Counted from the first letter of the stretch, positions 52,154-61,612 are shown. The stretch: DNA of 64,000 bases from Neoroseomonas lacus (GCF_014644535.1 NZ_BMKW01000006.1:248001-312000), one strand, 5' to 3'. The notes: generated from the letters alone by a model not told the origin. Translations and numbers: made by a program.

Positions 52154-53742
52154 GACGCCAGCCAGGTGTCATGCCAGGAGGAGGACGCCCAGCGTGGATT
52201 GTTGCCGGCATTGCGGATGCGTCGATTGAACACCGAGACGAAGATCTGCTCGATCGGCATCCACAGCGGCAATTCGGTCTGCGCGCGCTGCACAAAGTCG
52301 GCATAGAGTGCCTTGCGCTTCACCGGATCGACCTCGGTCGCCGCATTGTCGATGATCGTGTCGATGGTGGGGTCGGTCCAGCCCCACTGGTTGGTCCAGG
52401 GAGCGCCGCGTGGGCTGCCCGAACGGTACCACACCGTCGTGCTGACCGCCGGGTCCGAGCGGTACTGGTGCCAGCCCGTCGCCAGGTCGAAATTCCAGTC
52501 ATTGTAGACGGTGCGCAGGAAGCCCGCGGCGTCCAGGCGCACGATTTCGACGCGGATGCCCACCTGTTGCAGCGACTGCTGGATGAAGGTGCTCCACAGC
52601 GCGATGTCCTCGCCCCAGGGGGCGGGGTTGAGGCGCAGATTGAAGCGCACGCCGCCGGCGCCACGCCGGTGGCCGGCCTCGTCCAGCAGCCGGTTAGCCG
52701 CCGCGACGTCATAGCCATACTGCGGCATCGGCGACGTCGGGTAGTAGTCGGTCGAGACGGACGGGATCGGCCCCGTGCCAGGCTTCGCGAAGGGCCCGAG
52801 GAAGTTCTCGATGAAGAATGGCACGTTCAGCGAATGTGCGATCGCCTTGCGCACGCGGACATCCGCCAGGATCGGATTGCGGAAGTTGAATTCGAGCGTG
52901 TTGGTGCGGACATTGCCCTCATTGCCGCGCGTCGTCGCTTCGAAGCGTGGGTCGCGGCCGAGCCGCTGCATGTCCGCGATCGACAATGCGGAGTACGGGC
53001 TGAACAGCAACTGCCCGGACTCCATCTGCGCCGCCGCCGCCGCGCGGTCGCCGACCACGCGCCAGATGATGCGGTCGAGATACGGCATGTTCTCGCGCCA
53101 GTAATTCGGATTGCGCTCGGCGATGATGTGCTGCCCGCGCTCGTACTGGACGAACTTGAAGGGTCCCGTGCCGATCGGCGCGTTGTTCGCCGGGTTCTGC
53201 CGGATGTCACCCGTCTCGAAGATATGCTTGGGCGAGACATAGCCGAGATCCGGCAACCCGCGCAGCAACAGCCCTTGCGGCATCGGGCGTTCGTATTTGA
53301 AGATCGCGGTATGCGGATCGGGCGTCTGCACCTCCGTGAGGAACTGCTGCATCGTCGTCCCGTAGTTCAGGATCTTCTTCCACATCTCCATGGCGGAGAA
53401 GGCGACGTCCGCCGAGGTGAAGGGCTTGCCGTCATGCCAGGTCACGCCCCGGCGCAGGCGGAACACATGGGTCAGCCCGTCCGGCGCGCTCTCCCAGGAT
53501 TCCGCCAGCACGCCGACCGGATTGCCCTGGGCGTCCAGATCGACCAACGCCTCCTGCATCTTGCCGCCGACGATATACACGCCGGTGGAGGCCTGCAGCG
53601 AGGGGTTGAGAATGCGCTGCTCGGTGGAGAAATGCACCGTCAGCACGCCGCCACGGCGCGGTGTTTCCTGCGCGGCGAGGCTGGTTGGGATCATCGCGGC
53701 GGCGCCCAGCAGCAGCATCTCGCGGCGGTTCGGTCCGGTCAT
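52150..53742 (-). CDS. Peptide-type ABC transporter substrate-binding protein (SBP_bac_5)
   Basis: The 530-residue periplasmic protein has a twin-Arg-containing signal (NRREMLLLGAAAMIPTSLA, cleavage near residue 24), then the family-5 fold with LTHVFRLRRGVTWHDGKPFTSADVAFSAME and IAERNPNYWREN. It is 24 bases after the VOC gene and overlaps the DppB-like gene. The divergent D-aminopeptidase suggests that its ligands may be D-amino-acid amides or peptides, but this rests on context only. Confidence 0.92.
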   Translation of the reverse strand: MTGPNRREMLLLGAAAMIPTSLAAQETPRRGGVLTVHFSTEQRILNPSLQASTGVYIVGGKMQEALVDLDAQGNPVGVLAESWESAPDGLTHVFRLRRGVTWHDGKPFTSADVAFSAMEMWKKILNYGTTMQQFLTEVQTPDPHTAIFKYERPMPQGLLLRGLPDLGYVSPKHIFETGDIRQNPANNAPIGTGPFKFVQYERGQHIIAERNPNYWRENMPYLDRIIWRVVGDRAAAAAQMESGQLLFSPYSALSIADMQRLGRDPRFEATTRGNEGNVRTNTLEFNFRNPILADVRVRKAIAHSLNVPFFIENFLGPFAKPGTGPIPSVSTDYYPTSPMPQYGYDVAAANRLLDEAGHRRGAGGVRFNLRLNPAPWGEDIALWSTFIQQSLQQVGIRVEIVRLDAAGFLRTVYNDWNFDLATGWHQYRSDPAVSTTVWYRSGSPRGAPWTNQWGWTDPTIDTIIDNAATEVDPVKRKALYADFVQRAQTELPLWMPIEQIFVSVFNRRIRNAGNNPRWASSSWHDTWLAS

Positions 53743-53766
53743 GGTCTTTTTCTCCTGTCGCGGGGA

Positions 53767-54555
53767 TCAGGCGGTCTGGAAAACAACGGCAACGCCGGTG
53801 GCGAGGCCGGGGGGGCGCGGCGTGCGCGTGGCAAGCACCATGCCGGCGCCGCCTTCTTGGGGCAACGCGTCCTCGGCGCAATGGGCGAGGCGGGCGATGA
53901 CCGCGCGTGGCGCGAAGGCGATGTCGGCGCGATTCGGCCCGGTTGCAACGAGATGGAAGTCGCCATCCTGGCGGACCGTGCTGTCGATGGCGCCGGCGAG
54001 CTTCGCCGCCGCGCCGGCCGGGTCCTGCGTCGCGGCCAGCGCGCGCAAGATCCGCGTCACGCCATTCGCGTGGGTCTGCAGCGATGGCACCCAGACCGCC
54101 TCGCGTGTGTGGTGCTGGCAGGCGAAGATGCCGAGTCCGGCGGGGTAGAGCGATGCCGGGAAACGGAACACGCTGAAGCGCGCTTCCGTGCTGCTGCCGT
54201 CAGGCATGGGCACCGGCCTGCCGAAATGCAGCGGCCCCACGGAATCGACACCGCGCGCGCGCAGCGCATCGGCGCCGGCGGCGGCATCGGTGGTGGTGAA
54301 GGCGGCGCGTTCCAAGCCTTCGCGCTTCGCCAGGAAGTCGCGCAGGGCCTGGTTATGCGGCTGCGGCGTAAGCACCGCGAGCAGTTCGAGGTAATCCTCG
54401 CCGAACATCATGGTGTAGTTGCCGCTGCCGACATGGGCGCTGTGCAGGCCGCGCGGCGACAGGGTGAAGCCGAGCGCGCGCCACGAATCGGCGGCCGCAT
54501 CGAGGTCCCGGACGGCGACAACAAGATGATCAAGCCCAACGATGGTCGGGATCAT
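53767..54555 (-). CDS. VOC family protein (glyoxalase-like domain)
   Basis: This 262-residue protein belongs to the vicinal-oxygen-chelate superfamily, starting IVGLDHLVVAVRDLDAAADSW with the usual metal-ligand His10, and a GSGNYTMMFGEDYLELLAV strand whose Glu is a second likely ligand. The second half is a more divergent repeat (CQHHTREAVWVP). The ATG at 54555 has GGAG eight bases upstream; a GTG three codons earlier would overlap that site. It opens the operon for the peptide transporter, divergent from the D-aminopeptidase gene. Its reaction is unknown. Confidence 0.85.
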   Translation of the reverse strand: MIPTIVGLDHLVVAVRDLDAAADSWRALGFTLSPRGLHSAHVGSGNYTMMFGEDYLELLAVLTPQPHNQALRDFLAKREGLERAAFTTTDAAAGADALRARGVDSVGPLHFGRPVPMPDGSSTEARFSVFRFPASLYPAGLGIFACQHHTREAVWVPSLQTHANGVTRILRALAATQDPAGAAAKLAGAIDSTVRQDGDFHLVATGPNRADIAFAPRAVIARLAHCAEDALPQEGGAGMVLATRTPRPPGLATGVAVVFQTA

Positions 54556-54756
54556 GCGTAACACTCCAGTGAGGTGCGGACCTTGGCATCGCCTGTGGTG
54601 CGCCGCAACATCGGTGATCCCTTTTTTCCTGCGGAAGTCCCGTCCTTAGTCTGCCACTCCAAACGGCGCCTGTGCCGCGAAATTCATCTCCGTTCCAACG
54701 GCGGCGCGCCACGACCGGGAATTGCGAAGCGCCGGCGATGACGCGACACTGCGCGC

Positions 54757-56313
54757 ATGACCGACACGCCGCTTGAACGTATCGCGCGCGCACTGCCGCG
54801 CCAGTATCCCGGCCCGGGTGGCGCGGCCGCCGTGCTGCGCGATGGCGAGGTGATTCTCCGCCATGCCTGGGGCTTCGCCAATGCCGAACGCCGCATCGCC
54901 TTCACGCCGCGCAGCCTGTTCCGCATGTGCTCCATCACCAAGCAATTCGCCTGCGCCACGCTGCTCGACCGGCTGCCGGACCCGACCGTGCTGGACACCG
55001 ATCTGCAGGGGCATCTGCCACTGCTGGAGGGCGTGGCGCCGGGCACGCTGCATCTGGCGCACAACCAGTCCGGGCTGCGCGATTATTGGGCCGTCGCGAT
55101 GCTGCACGGGTCGCCGGTGGAGGCACCCTTCGGCGCGGAGGAATCGGCGCGCGTCATCGGCGGAACGCGCACGCTGCAGTTCGCGCCGGGCACGCGCTAT
55201 TCCTATGTGAACCAGAATTTCCGTCTGCTGAGCGAGATGCTGGAGGCGCGCACCGGCCACAGCTTCGCCGACCTGCTGCGCACCGGCATCTTCGACCAGG
55301 CGGGCATGGAAACCGCGCTGCTCGCCGCCGATACGCGCGCCATGCCCGATGGCACGGAAGGATATGAGGGCACGCAGGCGACCGGCTTCCGCCCGGCGGT
55401 AAACCGCATCCACTGGACCGGCGATGCGGGGCTCGGCGCCTCGCTCGACGACATGATCGCGTGGGAGAAGCATATCGACGCGACGCGCGACGACGCCGCC
55501 TCGCTGTACCGGCGGCTCTCGGCGCCGGTCACCTTCGCCGATGGCGCGCCGGCCTCCTACGGCTATGGCCTGGCGCGCGGCACGGAATTCGGCCGCGCCG
55601 CCACCGGCCATGGCGGCGCCCTGCGCGGCTGGCGCAGCAATCGCGTGCACCTCGCCGCCGAGCGCCTCTCCGTCGTGGTGATGTTCAACCATTTGTCGGA
55701 CGCGCATGCGGCGATGCTGGACCTGCTCGCCGCCGCACTCGGCGAGGACCGTGCGACGCCGGCCGCCGATCTGCCGGCGCCTGACTGGTGCGGCGCCTAT
55801 CTCGACCCCGAGACTGGCCTCTCGGCGCGGATCGAGGCGGCATCGCCCGGCCGGATCCGCCTGCGCTTCGGCCATAGCGCGGAGATGCTGGACCTGCGCG
55901 ACGATGGCTCGGCGGAGAATACCCAGACGCGGCTGCATCAGACCCCGCAGGGTCTGCGCATGGAACGCGCGAAGGAGAACCAGGCGACGCTGCTGCGCCC
56001 CGCCGATGGCCCGCCGCGTCTCGATGCCGCTGGACGCTATCGATGCGCGGAACTGGGGGCGGAACTCAGCATCGTCGATGCCAGTGGCGCGCTCTATGGT
56101 GGCTTCTCCGGCTTCCTCGGCCGTGGCCGGATGGAGTTGCTGGACCCGATCGGCACTGACCTCTGGGCGCTGCCTTGCCCGCGCGCGCTGGATCACACGC
56201 CGCCGGGCGACTGGACGATTGCTGTCCATCGCGACGACGCCGGACGCGCGACAGGCGTCACGCTGGGCTGCTGGCTGGCGCGTGACTTGCGCTACGATCG
56301 CGTCGGGTGCTGA
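54757..56313 (+). CDS. dap: D-aminopeptidase-like serine hydrolase (S12 family)
   Basis: The 518-residue product matches the length and layout of Ochrobactrum D-aminopeptidase, a penicillin-recognising enzyme that removes D-amino acids from the N terminus of peptides and amides. The three active-site motifs are S59-I-T-K62, Y150-V-N152 and H285-G-G287. The catalytic domain (to about 330) is followed by two eight-stranded barrel-like domains as expected. No signal peptide is present, so it acts in the cytoplasm on imported peptides, which fits the divergent peptide ABC transporter. Beta-lactamase-family esterase is an alternative, but the C-terminal half supports D-aminopeptidase. Confidence 0.85.
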   Translation: MTDTPLERIARALPRQYPGPGGAAAVLRDGEVILRHAWGFANAERRIAFTPRSLFRMCSITKQFACATLLDRLPDPTVLDTDLQGHLPLLEGVAPGTLHLAHNQSGLRDYWAVAMLHGSPVEAPFGAEESARVIGGTRTLQFAPGTRYSYVNQNFRLLSEMLEARTGHSFADLLRTGIFDQAGMETALLAADTRAMPDGTEGYEGTQATGFRPAVNRIHWTGDAGLGASLDDMIAWEKHIDATRDDAASLYRRLSAPVTFADGAPASYGYGLARGTEFGRAATGHGGALRGWRSNRVHLAAERLSVVVMFNHLSDAHAAMLDLLAAALGEDRATPAADLPAPDWCGAYLDPETGLSARIEAASPGRIRLRFGHSAEMLDLRDDGSAENTQTRLHQTPQGLRMERAKENQATLLRPADGPPRLDAAGRYRCAELGAELSIVDASGALYGGFSGFLGRGRMELLDPIGTDLWALPCPRALDHTPPGDWTIAVHRDDAGRATGVTLGCWLARDLRYDRVGC

Positions 56314-56322
56314 ACCCCGACG

Positions 56323-56904
56323 ATGCGCGTGCTGGTGGTCCACGCCCATCCGCGGGCTGACAGCTTCTCCGCCGCGCTACGCGACACGGTGCGAACCGCG
56401 CTGGAAGCTGCCGGTCATGCGGTGGAATTGCGCGACCTTTACGCCGAGGGCTTCAACGCCGCGCTGACGGCCGAGGAGCGCGCCGTCTATCATACCGAGG
56501 GCGCCAATGAGGCCGGCATCGAGGACCACGTCGCCGCGCTGCGCCGGACCGAGGCGCTGGTCCTCGTCTATCCCACCTGGTGGTACGGCTTGCCGGCGAT
56601 TCTCAAGGGCTGGTTCGACCGCGTCTGGTCGCCGGGCATCGCCTTCCACATCGGCGAGGGCGCGATCGAGCCGCTGCTGACGAACATCACCCGCATCGCC
56701 GTGGTGACGACCTATGGCTCGCCGCTCTGGCTGCTTTGGTATATCGGCTGGCCGGACCACAAGCTCATTGGTCGTGGCATACGTCGCCTTTGCGCCAAGG
56801 AGTGCCGGCTCGACTGGGTCTATCTACACGGGATGGACCGGCGGCAGCGGCCCGCGCTCGAGGCCTTCCTGCACCGGGTTCACACGCATTTCAGCGGTTG
56901 GTGA
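56323..56904 (+). CDS. NAD(P)H dehydrogenase (quinone), flavodoxin-like fold
   Basis: This 193-residue protein starts MRVLVVHAHPRADSFSAAL and contains YPTWWYGLPAILKGWFDRVWSPGIAF (about 83-108), the signature of the NQO1/MdaB-type flavodoxin_2 family that reduces quinones with two electrons from NAD(P)H. It follows the D-aminopeptidase gene by nine bases, so the two are probably cotranscribed. It ends five bases before a converging permease gene. Its link to peptide use is unclear; it may reoxidise or protect against quinone products. Confidence 0.9.
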   Translation: MRVLVVHAHPRADSFSAALRDTVRTALEAAGHAVELRDLYAEGFNAALTAEERAVYHTEGANEAGIEDHVAALRRTEALVLVYPTWWYGLPAILKGWFDRVWSPGIAFHIGEGAIEPLLTNITRIAVVTTYGSPLWLLWYIGWPDHKLIGRGIRRLCAKECRLDWVYLHGMDRRQRPALEAFLHRVHTHFSGW

Positions 56905-56909
56905 CGGGC

Positions 56910-57713
56910 TTACCGCCGGTCGTCGCGGCCCATCGCGCTGTCATGCCAGTGGCGCAGCAGCAGATGCGACAGCAGCGTCAGCGCCAGGAAGATGACGATG
57001 CCCATTCCCGACACCAGCACCAGCGCAGCGAACATGCGCGGGATCTGCAACTGGTAGCCCGCCTCGAGGATGCGGGACGCCAGGCCCGACGCATTGCCGC
57101 CGGTCCCAGCGACGAATTCCGCGACGATCGCGCCGATCAGCGCGAGCCCGCCGGAAATGCGCAGCCCCGCGAGGAAATAGGGCAGGGCGGAAGGCAGCAG
57201 AAGGCGCCACAGCGTCTGCCAGCGACTGGCGCGATACAGCTTGAACAGGTCGATCAGATTGTGGTCGGCGGATCGCAACCCGACCGTGGTGTTCGACAGG
57301 ATCGGGAAGAAGGCGACGATCCAGGCGCAGATCAGCAGCGAGATGGTGACGTCGTTCACCCAGATGATGATCAGCGGCGCGATGGCGACGATCGGTGTCA
57401 CTTGCAGGATCACGGCGAAGGGAAACAGCGACAATTCCAGGACGCGCGATTGCGCGAACAGGATGGCGAGCAGCAGCCCCAGCCCCGCCGCGACCGCCAG
57501 CGCCATGGCGGTGATCTTCAGCGTCACCAGCAGCGAGACCGACAGCGTACCCCAATCCTGCACCAAGGTCTGCGCGACGAGCAGCGGGCCAGGCAGGATA
57601 TAGGGCGGGATGTCGTTGAGCCGCACCACGGCCTCCCAGCCGCCTAGGAACAGCAGGGCGATGACGCTCGGCGCCAGGATGCGCAGCCAGAGACCTTGCG
57701 GCGCGTTCTTCAT
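56910..57713 (-). CDS. ABC transporter permease (SsuC/TauC/ThiX-like)
   Basis: The 267-residue inner-membrane protein has six predicted helices and the EAA loop YRASRWQTLWRLLLPSALPYFLAGLRIS of the nitrate/sulfonate/taurine permease family. Start overlaps the ATPase stop by four bases. It serves the transporter at 56910-59490; the substrate is set by the binding protein. Confidence 0.9.
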   Translation of the reverse strand: MKNAPQGLWLRILAPSVIALLFLGGWEAVVRLNDIPPYILPGPLLVAQTLVQDWGTLSVSLLVTLKITAMALAVAAGLGLLLAILFAQSRVLELSLFPFAVILQVTPIVAIAPLIIIWVNDVTISLLICAWIVAFFPILSNTTVGLRSADHNLIDLFKLYRASRWQTLWRLLLPSALPYFLAGLRISGGLALIGAIVAEFVAGTGGNASGLASRILEAGYQLQIPRMFAALVLVSGMGIVIFLALTLLSHLLLRHWHDSAMGRDDRR

Positions 57714-58474
57714 GCCGCCGCGCCCATCGCGGCGGACAAGGCGTGGGAGACGGTGCGGCACTGCGCCGCATACTCGGCCGAGGTGCGGAATTCCTCGCCG
57801 CGTCGCGCCGGCGCCGTGACCTCCAACGACTGCGCTATGCGCCCGGGGCGCGGGGCCATGACGACGATTCGTTCGGCGAGAAAGACGCTCTCGAATACCG
57901 AATGGGTGACGAAGACGACGGTGAAGCGTTCATCCTGCCACAGCTTCAGCAGGTCGTTGTTCAGGCGAAAGCGGGTGATCTCGTCCAGCGCGGCGAAGGG
58001 CTCGTCCAGCAACAGCAGGCGCGGACGCGTCACCAGCGCGCGGGCGATCGACACGCGCATCTTCATCCCGCCGGACAAGGCGCGCGGATAGGCGTGCTCG
58101 AAGCCGCCGAGTTCGACACGCGCCAGCCATTCGGCGGCACGATCCTCGGCCTCGGCGCGCTTCATGCCGGCGAGTTCCAGCGGCAGGGTGACGTTGCGCA
58201 GCACCGTTGCCCAGGGCATCAGCGTCGGTTCCTGGAAGACGAAGCCGACATCGCCGCGCCCTTCGCCGGCCGCCCAGTCGATGGCGCCGGCCGAGGGCGC
58301 CGCAAGCCCCGCCATAATGCGCAGCAATGTGGACTTGCCGCAGCCGGACGGTCCGAGCAGCGCCAGGAAATCGCCCTGCCGGACGGCGAGGTCGATCCCG
58401 TCCAGCGCCAATGTCCCGGTCGCATAGCGCTTGGCGACGCCGCGCAGCGAGACGAGCGGCGCGCCGAGATTCAC
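57710..58474 (-). CDS. ABC transporter ATPase (SsuB/TauB/ThiZ-like)
   Basis: This 254-residue ATPase has Walker A LLGPSGCGKSTLLR (about 45-58), Q-loop VFQEPTLMPWATVLRNV, signature LSGGMKMRVSIARAL and Walker B LLLLDEPFAALDEITR of the nitrate/sulfonate family. The GTG whose complement ends at 58474 overlaps the binding-protein stop as GTGA; the upstream open frame has no ribosome-binding site and runs into that gene. It energises the SsuC-like permease. Confidence 0.92.
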   Translation of the reverse strand: MNLGAPLVSLRGVAKRYATGTLALDGIDLAVRQGDFLALLGPSGCGKSTLLRIMAGLAAPSAGAIDWAAGEGRGDVGFVFQEPTLMPWATVLRNVTLPLELAGMKRAEAEDRAAEWLARVELGGFEHAYPRALSGGMKMRVSIARALVTRPRLLLLDEPFAALDEITRFRLNNDLLKLWQDERFTVVFVTHSVFESVFLAERIVVMAPRPGRIAQSLEVTAPARRGEEFRTSAEYAAQCRTVSHALSAAMGAAA

Positions 58475-59490
58475 GTGAGGCCCACGCGCTTGTTGACGAA
58501 TTGCAGCGAGTAGCCGCGCTTGACGTCGAGCCCCGCCGGCACCGCGCCGGCATCGCGCATGATGGTGTAGAAACTCTGCCACCGCGCATCGGTCATGGCG
58601 CCGATGCCGAGCGTCTCCGCATCGCCGGAGAAGACGATGCCGCGTTCGTTCATCACCCGCACGGCATAGGCGATGCGCTCAGCCGTCATTTCCGGATTGT
58701 CGCGCATGATCATGCGGTTCGCCGCCTCGACATTCTCGCCGCGCATGTATTGCGCCCAGCCTTCGATGGTCGCGTCGACGAAGCGCTGTACGATGTCGGG
58801 CTTCTGCTCGACCAGGCGGCGGGAGATGTCGATGGTGGTCTGGTAGTTCGGGAAGCCCGCATCGGCGATCAGATGCACCCGCGGATGCGCACCGGCCAGC
58901 ATGGCGGAGTAGGGCTCGGAGGTCAGGAAGCCCTGCTGGATGGCGCCCTTGTCGGCGAGAAAGGGCTGCAGGTTGAAGGTGTAGGGGCGGATCTGGTCGT
59001 CGCTGAAGCCGAATTTCGCGCGCAGGAAGGGCCAATAGGTGATGCGCCCGCCGGCGCCGATCAGCAGCGGCCGCCCGCGCATCTGTTCGAAGCCGTTGAT
59101 GCCGGCTTCCTCATGGCTCATCAGGATCTGCGGATCCTTCTGCATGATCGCGGCGATGGTCAGGAAGGGCAGATTCTCCCGCACATAGCTCAGTGCCTGG
59201 AAGCCGTTCGACATCACCATGTCGACGCGTCCGGCGAGCAGCAGCTGCGCGAGGTTCTGCTGCGGCCCGCCCATGCGCAGGTCGCACTCGATGCCATGGC
59301 GGCGATAGATGCCGGCGGCGACCGCCTGATAGTAGCCACCCTGTTCCGCCTGGGCGAGCCAGTTGGTCTGGAAGGAGACGCGGTCAAGCGTCTGGGCAAC
59401 GGGCACTCGCGCGCCGGCCACGGCGGTGAGCAGGAAGGCCGCGCCGCCCGCCAGCGTGCCGCGACGTTCGATCCGGTATCTGCTGCGCAT
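58471..59490 (-). CDS. ABC transporter substrate-binding protein (SsuA/THI5-like)
   Basis: The 339-residue product has an export signal with R9-R10 and a core ending near VAQ33, then FQTNWLAQAEQGGYYQAVAAGIYRRHGIECDLRMGG, the NMT1/THI5-type domain found in binding proteins for thiamin pyrimidine precursors, sulfonates and riboflavin-like compounds. PYTFNLQPFLADKGAIQQGFLTSEPY is also typical of this group. It is the first gene of the operon. No thiamin riboswitch is visible upstream, so a thiamin-precursor role is not favoured. It is divergent from the receptor at 59684. Confidence 0.9.
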   Translation of the reverse strand: MRSRYRIERRGTLAGGAAFLLTAVAGARVPVAQTLDRVSFQTNWLAQAEQGGYYQAVAAGIYRRHGIECDLRMGGPQQNLAQLLLAGRVDMVMSNGFQALSYVRENLPFLTIAAIMQKDPQILMSHEEAGINGFEQMRGRPLLIGAGGRITYWPFLRAKFGFSDDQIRPYTFNLQPFLADKGAIQQGFLTSEPYSAMLAGAHPRVHLIADAGFPNYQTTIDISRRLVEQKPDIVQRFVDATIEGWAQYMRGENVEAANRMIMRDNPEMTAERIAYAVRVMNERGIVFSGDAETLGIGAMTDARWQSFYTIMRDAGAVPAGLDVKRGYSLQFVNKRVGLT

Positions 59491-59683
59491 GGTTCGCTCC
59501 TGTCGCGGTCGGTGGGTGCGGTGCCGGTCACGCGAGGCATGTTGCGCCGAACCGACATGCGGCAAGCCATGCATGGGACGATAGCGGCCGGCCACGGTAG
59601 CCAGCGGTGCCACCGCCCGGCAAGCCTACTGGACCCGCGGCGCCAGCTGGCGCAGGCTCGAAGAAAATCACGAGGGTATGTCC

Positions 59684-60649
59684 ATGTCCTTCCATCGCCG
59701 GGCGCTGCTGGGCACTGCCCTTCTGTCGGCCGCTGGCCCCGTCTTGGCGCAGGGCTTTCCGACCCAGCCCCTGCGCCTCATTCCGCCCTATCCGCCCGGT
59801 GGCGGCACCGACACGGTGGCCCGCCTGTTGCTGCCGCATCTGATCGCGCAGCTCGGCCAGAATGTCGTCATCGAGAATCGCGGCGGCGCCGGCGGGTCGA
59901 TCGGCGCCGCCGAGGTCGCGCGCGCACCGAAGGACGGCCACACCATGCTGCTCGACAGCATGGGCCATGTGGTGAACCCGACGCTGATGCCCGGCCTGCC
60001 TTTTGATTATGCCACGGCCTTCGCACCGATCACGCAGCTTACCTGGCAGCCGCAGATGCTGGTGGTGCCGGCGAACTCGCCCTATCGCACGACGGCGGAC
60101 CTTGTCACGGCGGCCAAGGCGCGGCCGGGCACCGTGTCCTATGCTAGTTCCGGCAATGGCACCGGCGCGCATCTGGCGATGGTGGAATTCTCGCGCCTCG
60201 CCGGCATCGAGGTGACGCACATCCCCTATCGCGGCGGCGGGCCGGCGATGACTGACCTGGTGGCGGGCAACGTCAATTGCGCCTTCGCCTCGGCCGCGGC
60301 GGCGACGGCCCATGTGCAGGGCGGGCGGCTGCGTGCCCTGGGTGCTGCCGGGCTGCGCCGCATCGGCGCGCTGCCCGATGTGACGACGCTGGACGAACAG
60401 GGTTATCGCGGCTTCGACTTCGACGAATGGAACGGGTTGTGGACCGTCGCCGGGTCGCCGGCCGCGGCGGTGACACGCCTGCATGCCGCCGCGCTGTTCG
60501 CCCTCAACCAGCCCGATGTGCGCCAGCGGCTGGACCAGATCGGCATCGTCCCTGTCGGGAGCAGCCCCGACGACTTTGCCGCCTTCGTCGTCGCGCAGCG
60601 TGACCGCGCCGCGCGGCTGATCCGCCTCGCCAACATCACCCTGGGTTGA
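59684..60649 (+). CDS. Bug/TctC family receptor before the lactonase and liv genes
   Basis: This 321-residue receptor has signal MSFHRRALLGTALLSAAGPVLAQ, then PLRLIPPYPPGGGTDTVAR, IENRGGAGGSIGAAE and HIPYRGGGPAMTDL. The ATG at 59684 is seven bases from GAGGG, whereas an ATG at 59678 is only one base from it, so the later start is chosen. It is separated from the SMP-30 gene by three bases, indicating cotranscription of a Bug receptor with a lactonase and then liv-type ABC genes, two import systems in one unit. Confidence 0.92.
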   Translation: MSFHRRALLGTALLSAAGPVLAQGFPTQPLRLIPPYPPGGGTDTVARLLLPHLIAQLGQNVVIENRGGAGGSIGAAEVARAPKDGHTMLLDSMGHVVNPTLMPGLPFDYATAFAPITQLTWQPQMLVVPANSPYRTTADLVTAAKARPGTVSYASSGNGTGAHLAMVEFSRLAGIEVTHIPYRGGGPAMTDLVAGNVNCAFASAAAATAHVQGGRLRALGAAGLRRIGALPDVTTLDEQGYRGFDFDEWNGLWTVAGSPAAAVTRLHAAALFALNQPDVRQRLDQIGIVPVGSSPDDFAAFVVAQRDRAARLIRLANITLG

Positions 60650-60652
60650 ACC

Positions 60653-61570
60653 ATGTACGCCGCACCGCCTTCCGTCACCGCCGAGATCCACACCGAAGTC
60701 CCGGAGGCGTTGCGCATCCGCGACCGTGGCAGCGACTGGCTGTATGGCCGGCCGGGACCGACGCCGCATTCCTTCCTCGAAGGCCCGTCCTTCGACCGGG
60801 CCGGCAATCTGTGGCTCACCGACATCGTCTTCGGCCGCATCTTCAAGGTGAGCCCGGCGGGCGAGTGGACCGTCGTCGCGGCGTATGACGGCGAGCCCAA
60901 CGGCCTCGCCTTCCATCGCGACGGCTGGGCGGCGATCACCGATGCGAAACGCGGGCTGCTGCGGCTCGACCCCACGACCGGCGCCGTCACGCCGCTGGTC
61001 CCCCGTGCGCGGCGCGAGGGCTTCCGTGGCGTCAATGACTGCACCTTCGCGATGAATGGCGACCTGTTCTTCACCGACCAGGGCCAGACCGGCCTGCACG
61101 ACCCTGCCGGGCGCGCCTATCGCCTGCGCGCCGGCGCCGACCAGGCCGATGCGCTGGTCGCCAACGTGCCGAGCCCGAATGGGCTGGTGCTGACGCCGGA
61201 TGGCCACACCCTCTACGTCGCCGCGACGCGCGACAACGCCATCTGGCGCGTGCCCATCACCCCCGATGGCGGGGTGATCCGCGTCGGGCGCTTTATCGCC
61301 ATGTCGGGCGGCCTGGCGGGACCGGATGGCATGGCGCTCGACAGCCAGGGCAACCTCGTGGTCGCCCATGCGGGCATGGGCACGGTCTGGATCTTCTCCC
61401 GTCTGGGCGAGCCGCTGTTGCGCATCCGTTCCCCGCGCGGCCTCGGCACCACCAACGTCTGTTTCGGCGGCCCGGACAACCGCGACATCTTCATAACCGA
61501 GAGCGAGTCGGGTTCCGTCCTACGGACACGGTGGGAGCATCCGGGCCAGCCGCTCTTCGCCCACGCCTGA
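60653..61570 (+). CDS. SMP-30/gluconolactonase family protein
   Basis: The 305-residue six-bladed propeller hydrolase shows metal-ligand positions E43 (FLEGPSFD), N128 (GVNDCTF), the SPNGLVLTPDG turn and D225 (GPDGMALDSQGNL). Relatives open sugar lactones or act on other lactones and organophosphates. There is no signal peptide, so it is cytoplasmic. In this operon, lactone hydrolysis of an imported sugar acid or aromatic breakdown product is likely. Confidence 0.92.
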   Translation: MYAAPPSVTAEIHTEVPEALRIRDRGSDWLYGRPGPTPHSFLEGPSFDRAGNLWLTDIVFGRIFKVSPAGEWTVVAAYDGEPNGLAFHRDGWAAITDAKRGLLRLDPTTGAVTPLVPRARREGFRGVNDCTFAMNGDLFFTDQGQTGLHDPAGRAYRLRAGADQADALVANVPSPNGLVLTPDGHTLYVAATRDNAIWRVPITPDGGVIRVGRFIAMSGGLAGPDGMALDSQGNLVVAHAGMGTVWIFSRLGEPLLRIRSPRGLGTTNVCFGGPDNRDIFITESESGSVLRTRWEHPGQPLFAHA

Positions 61571-61612
61571 AGCCTCTTGCCAGCGGGCGCGGAACAGGGC
61601 GTTCTGCGCGTC

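Noticed and set aside
59491-59683. Thiamin pyrophosphate riboswitch before the THI5-like binding protein gene
   Set aside because: The conserved CUGAGA and ACCUGAUCUGG-type segments are not present in the leader on the minus strand.
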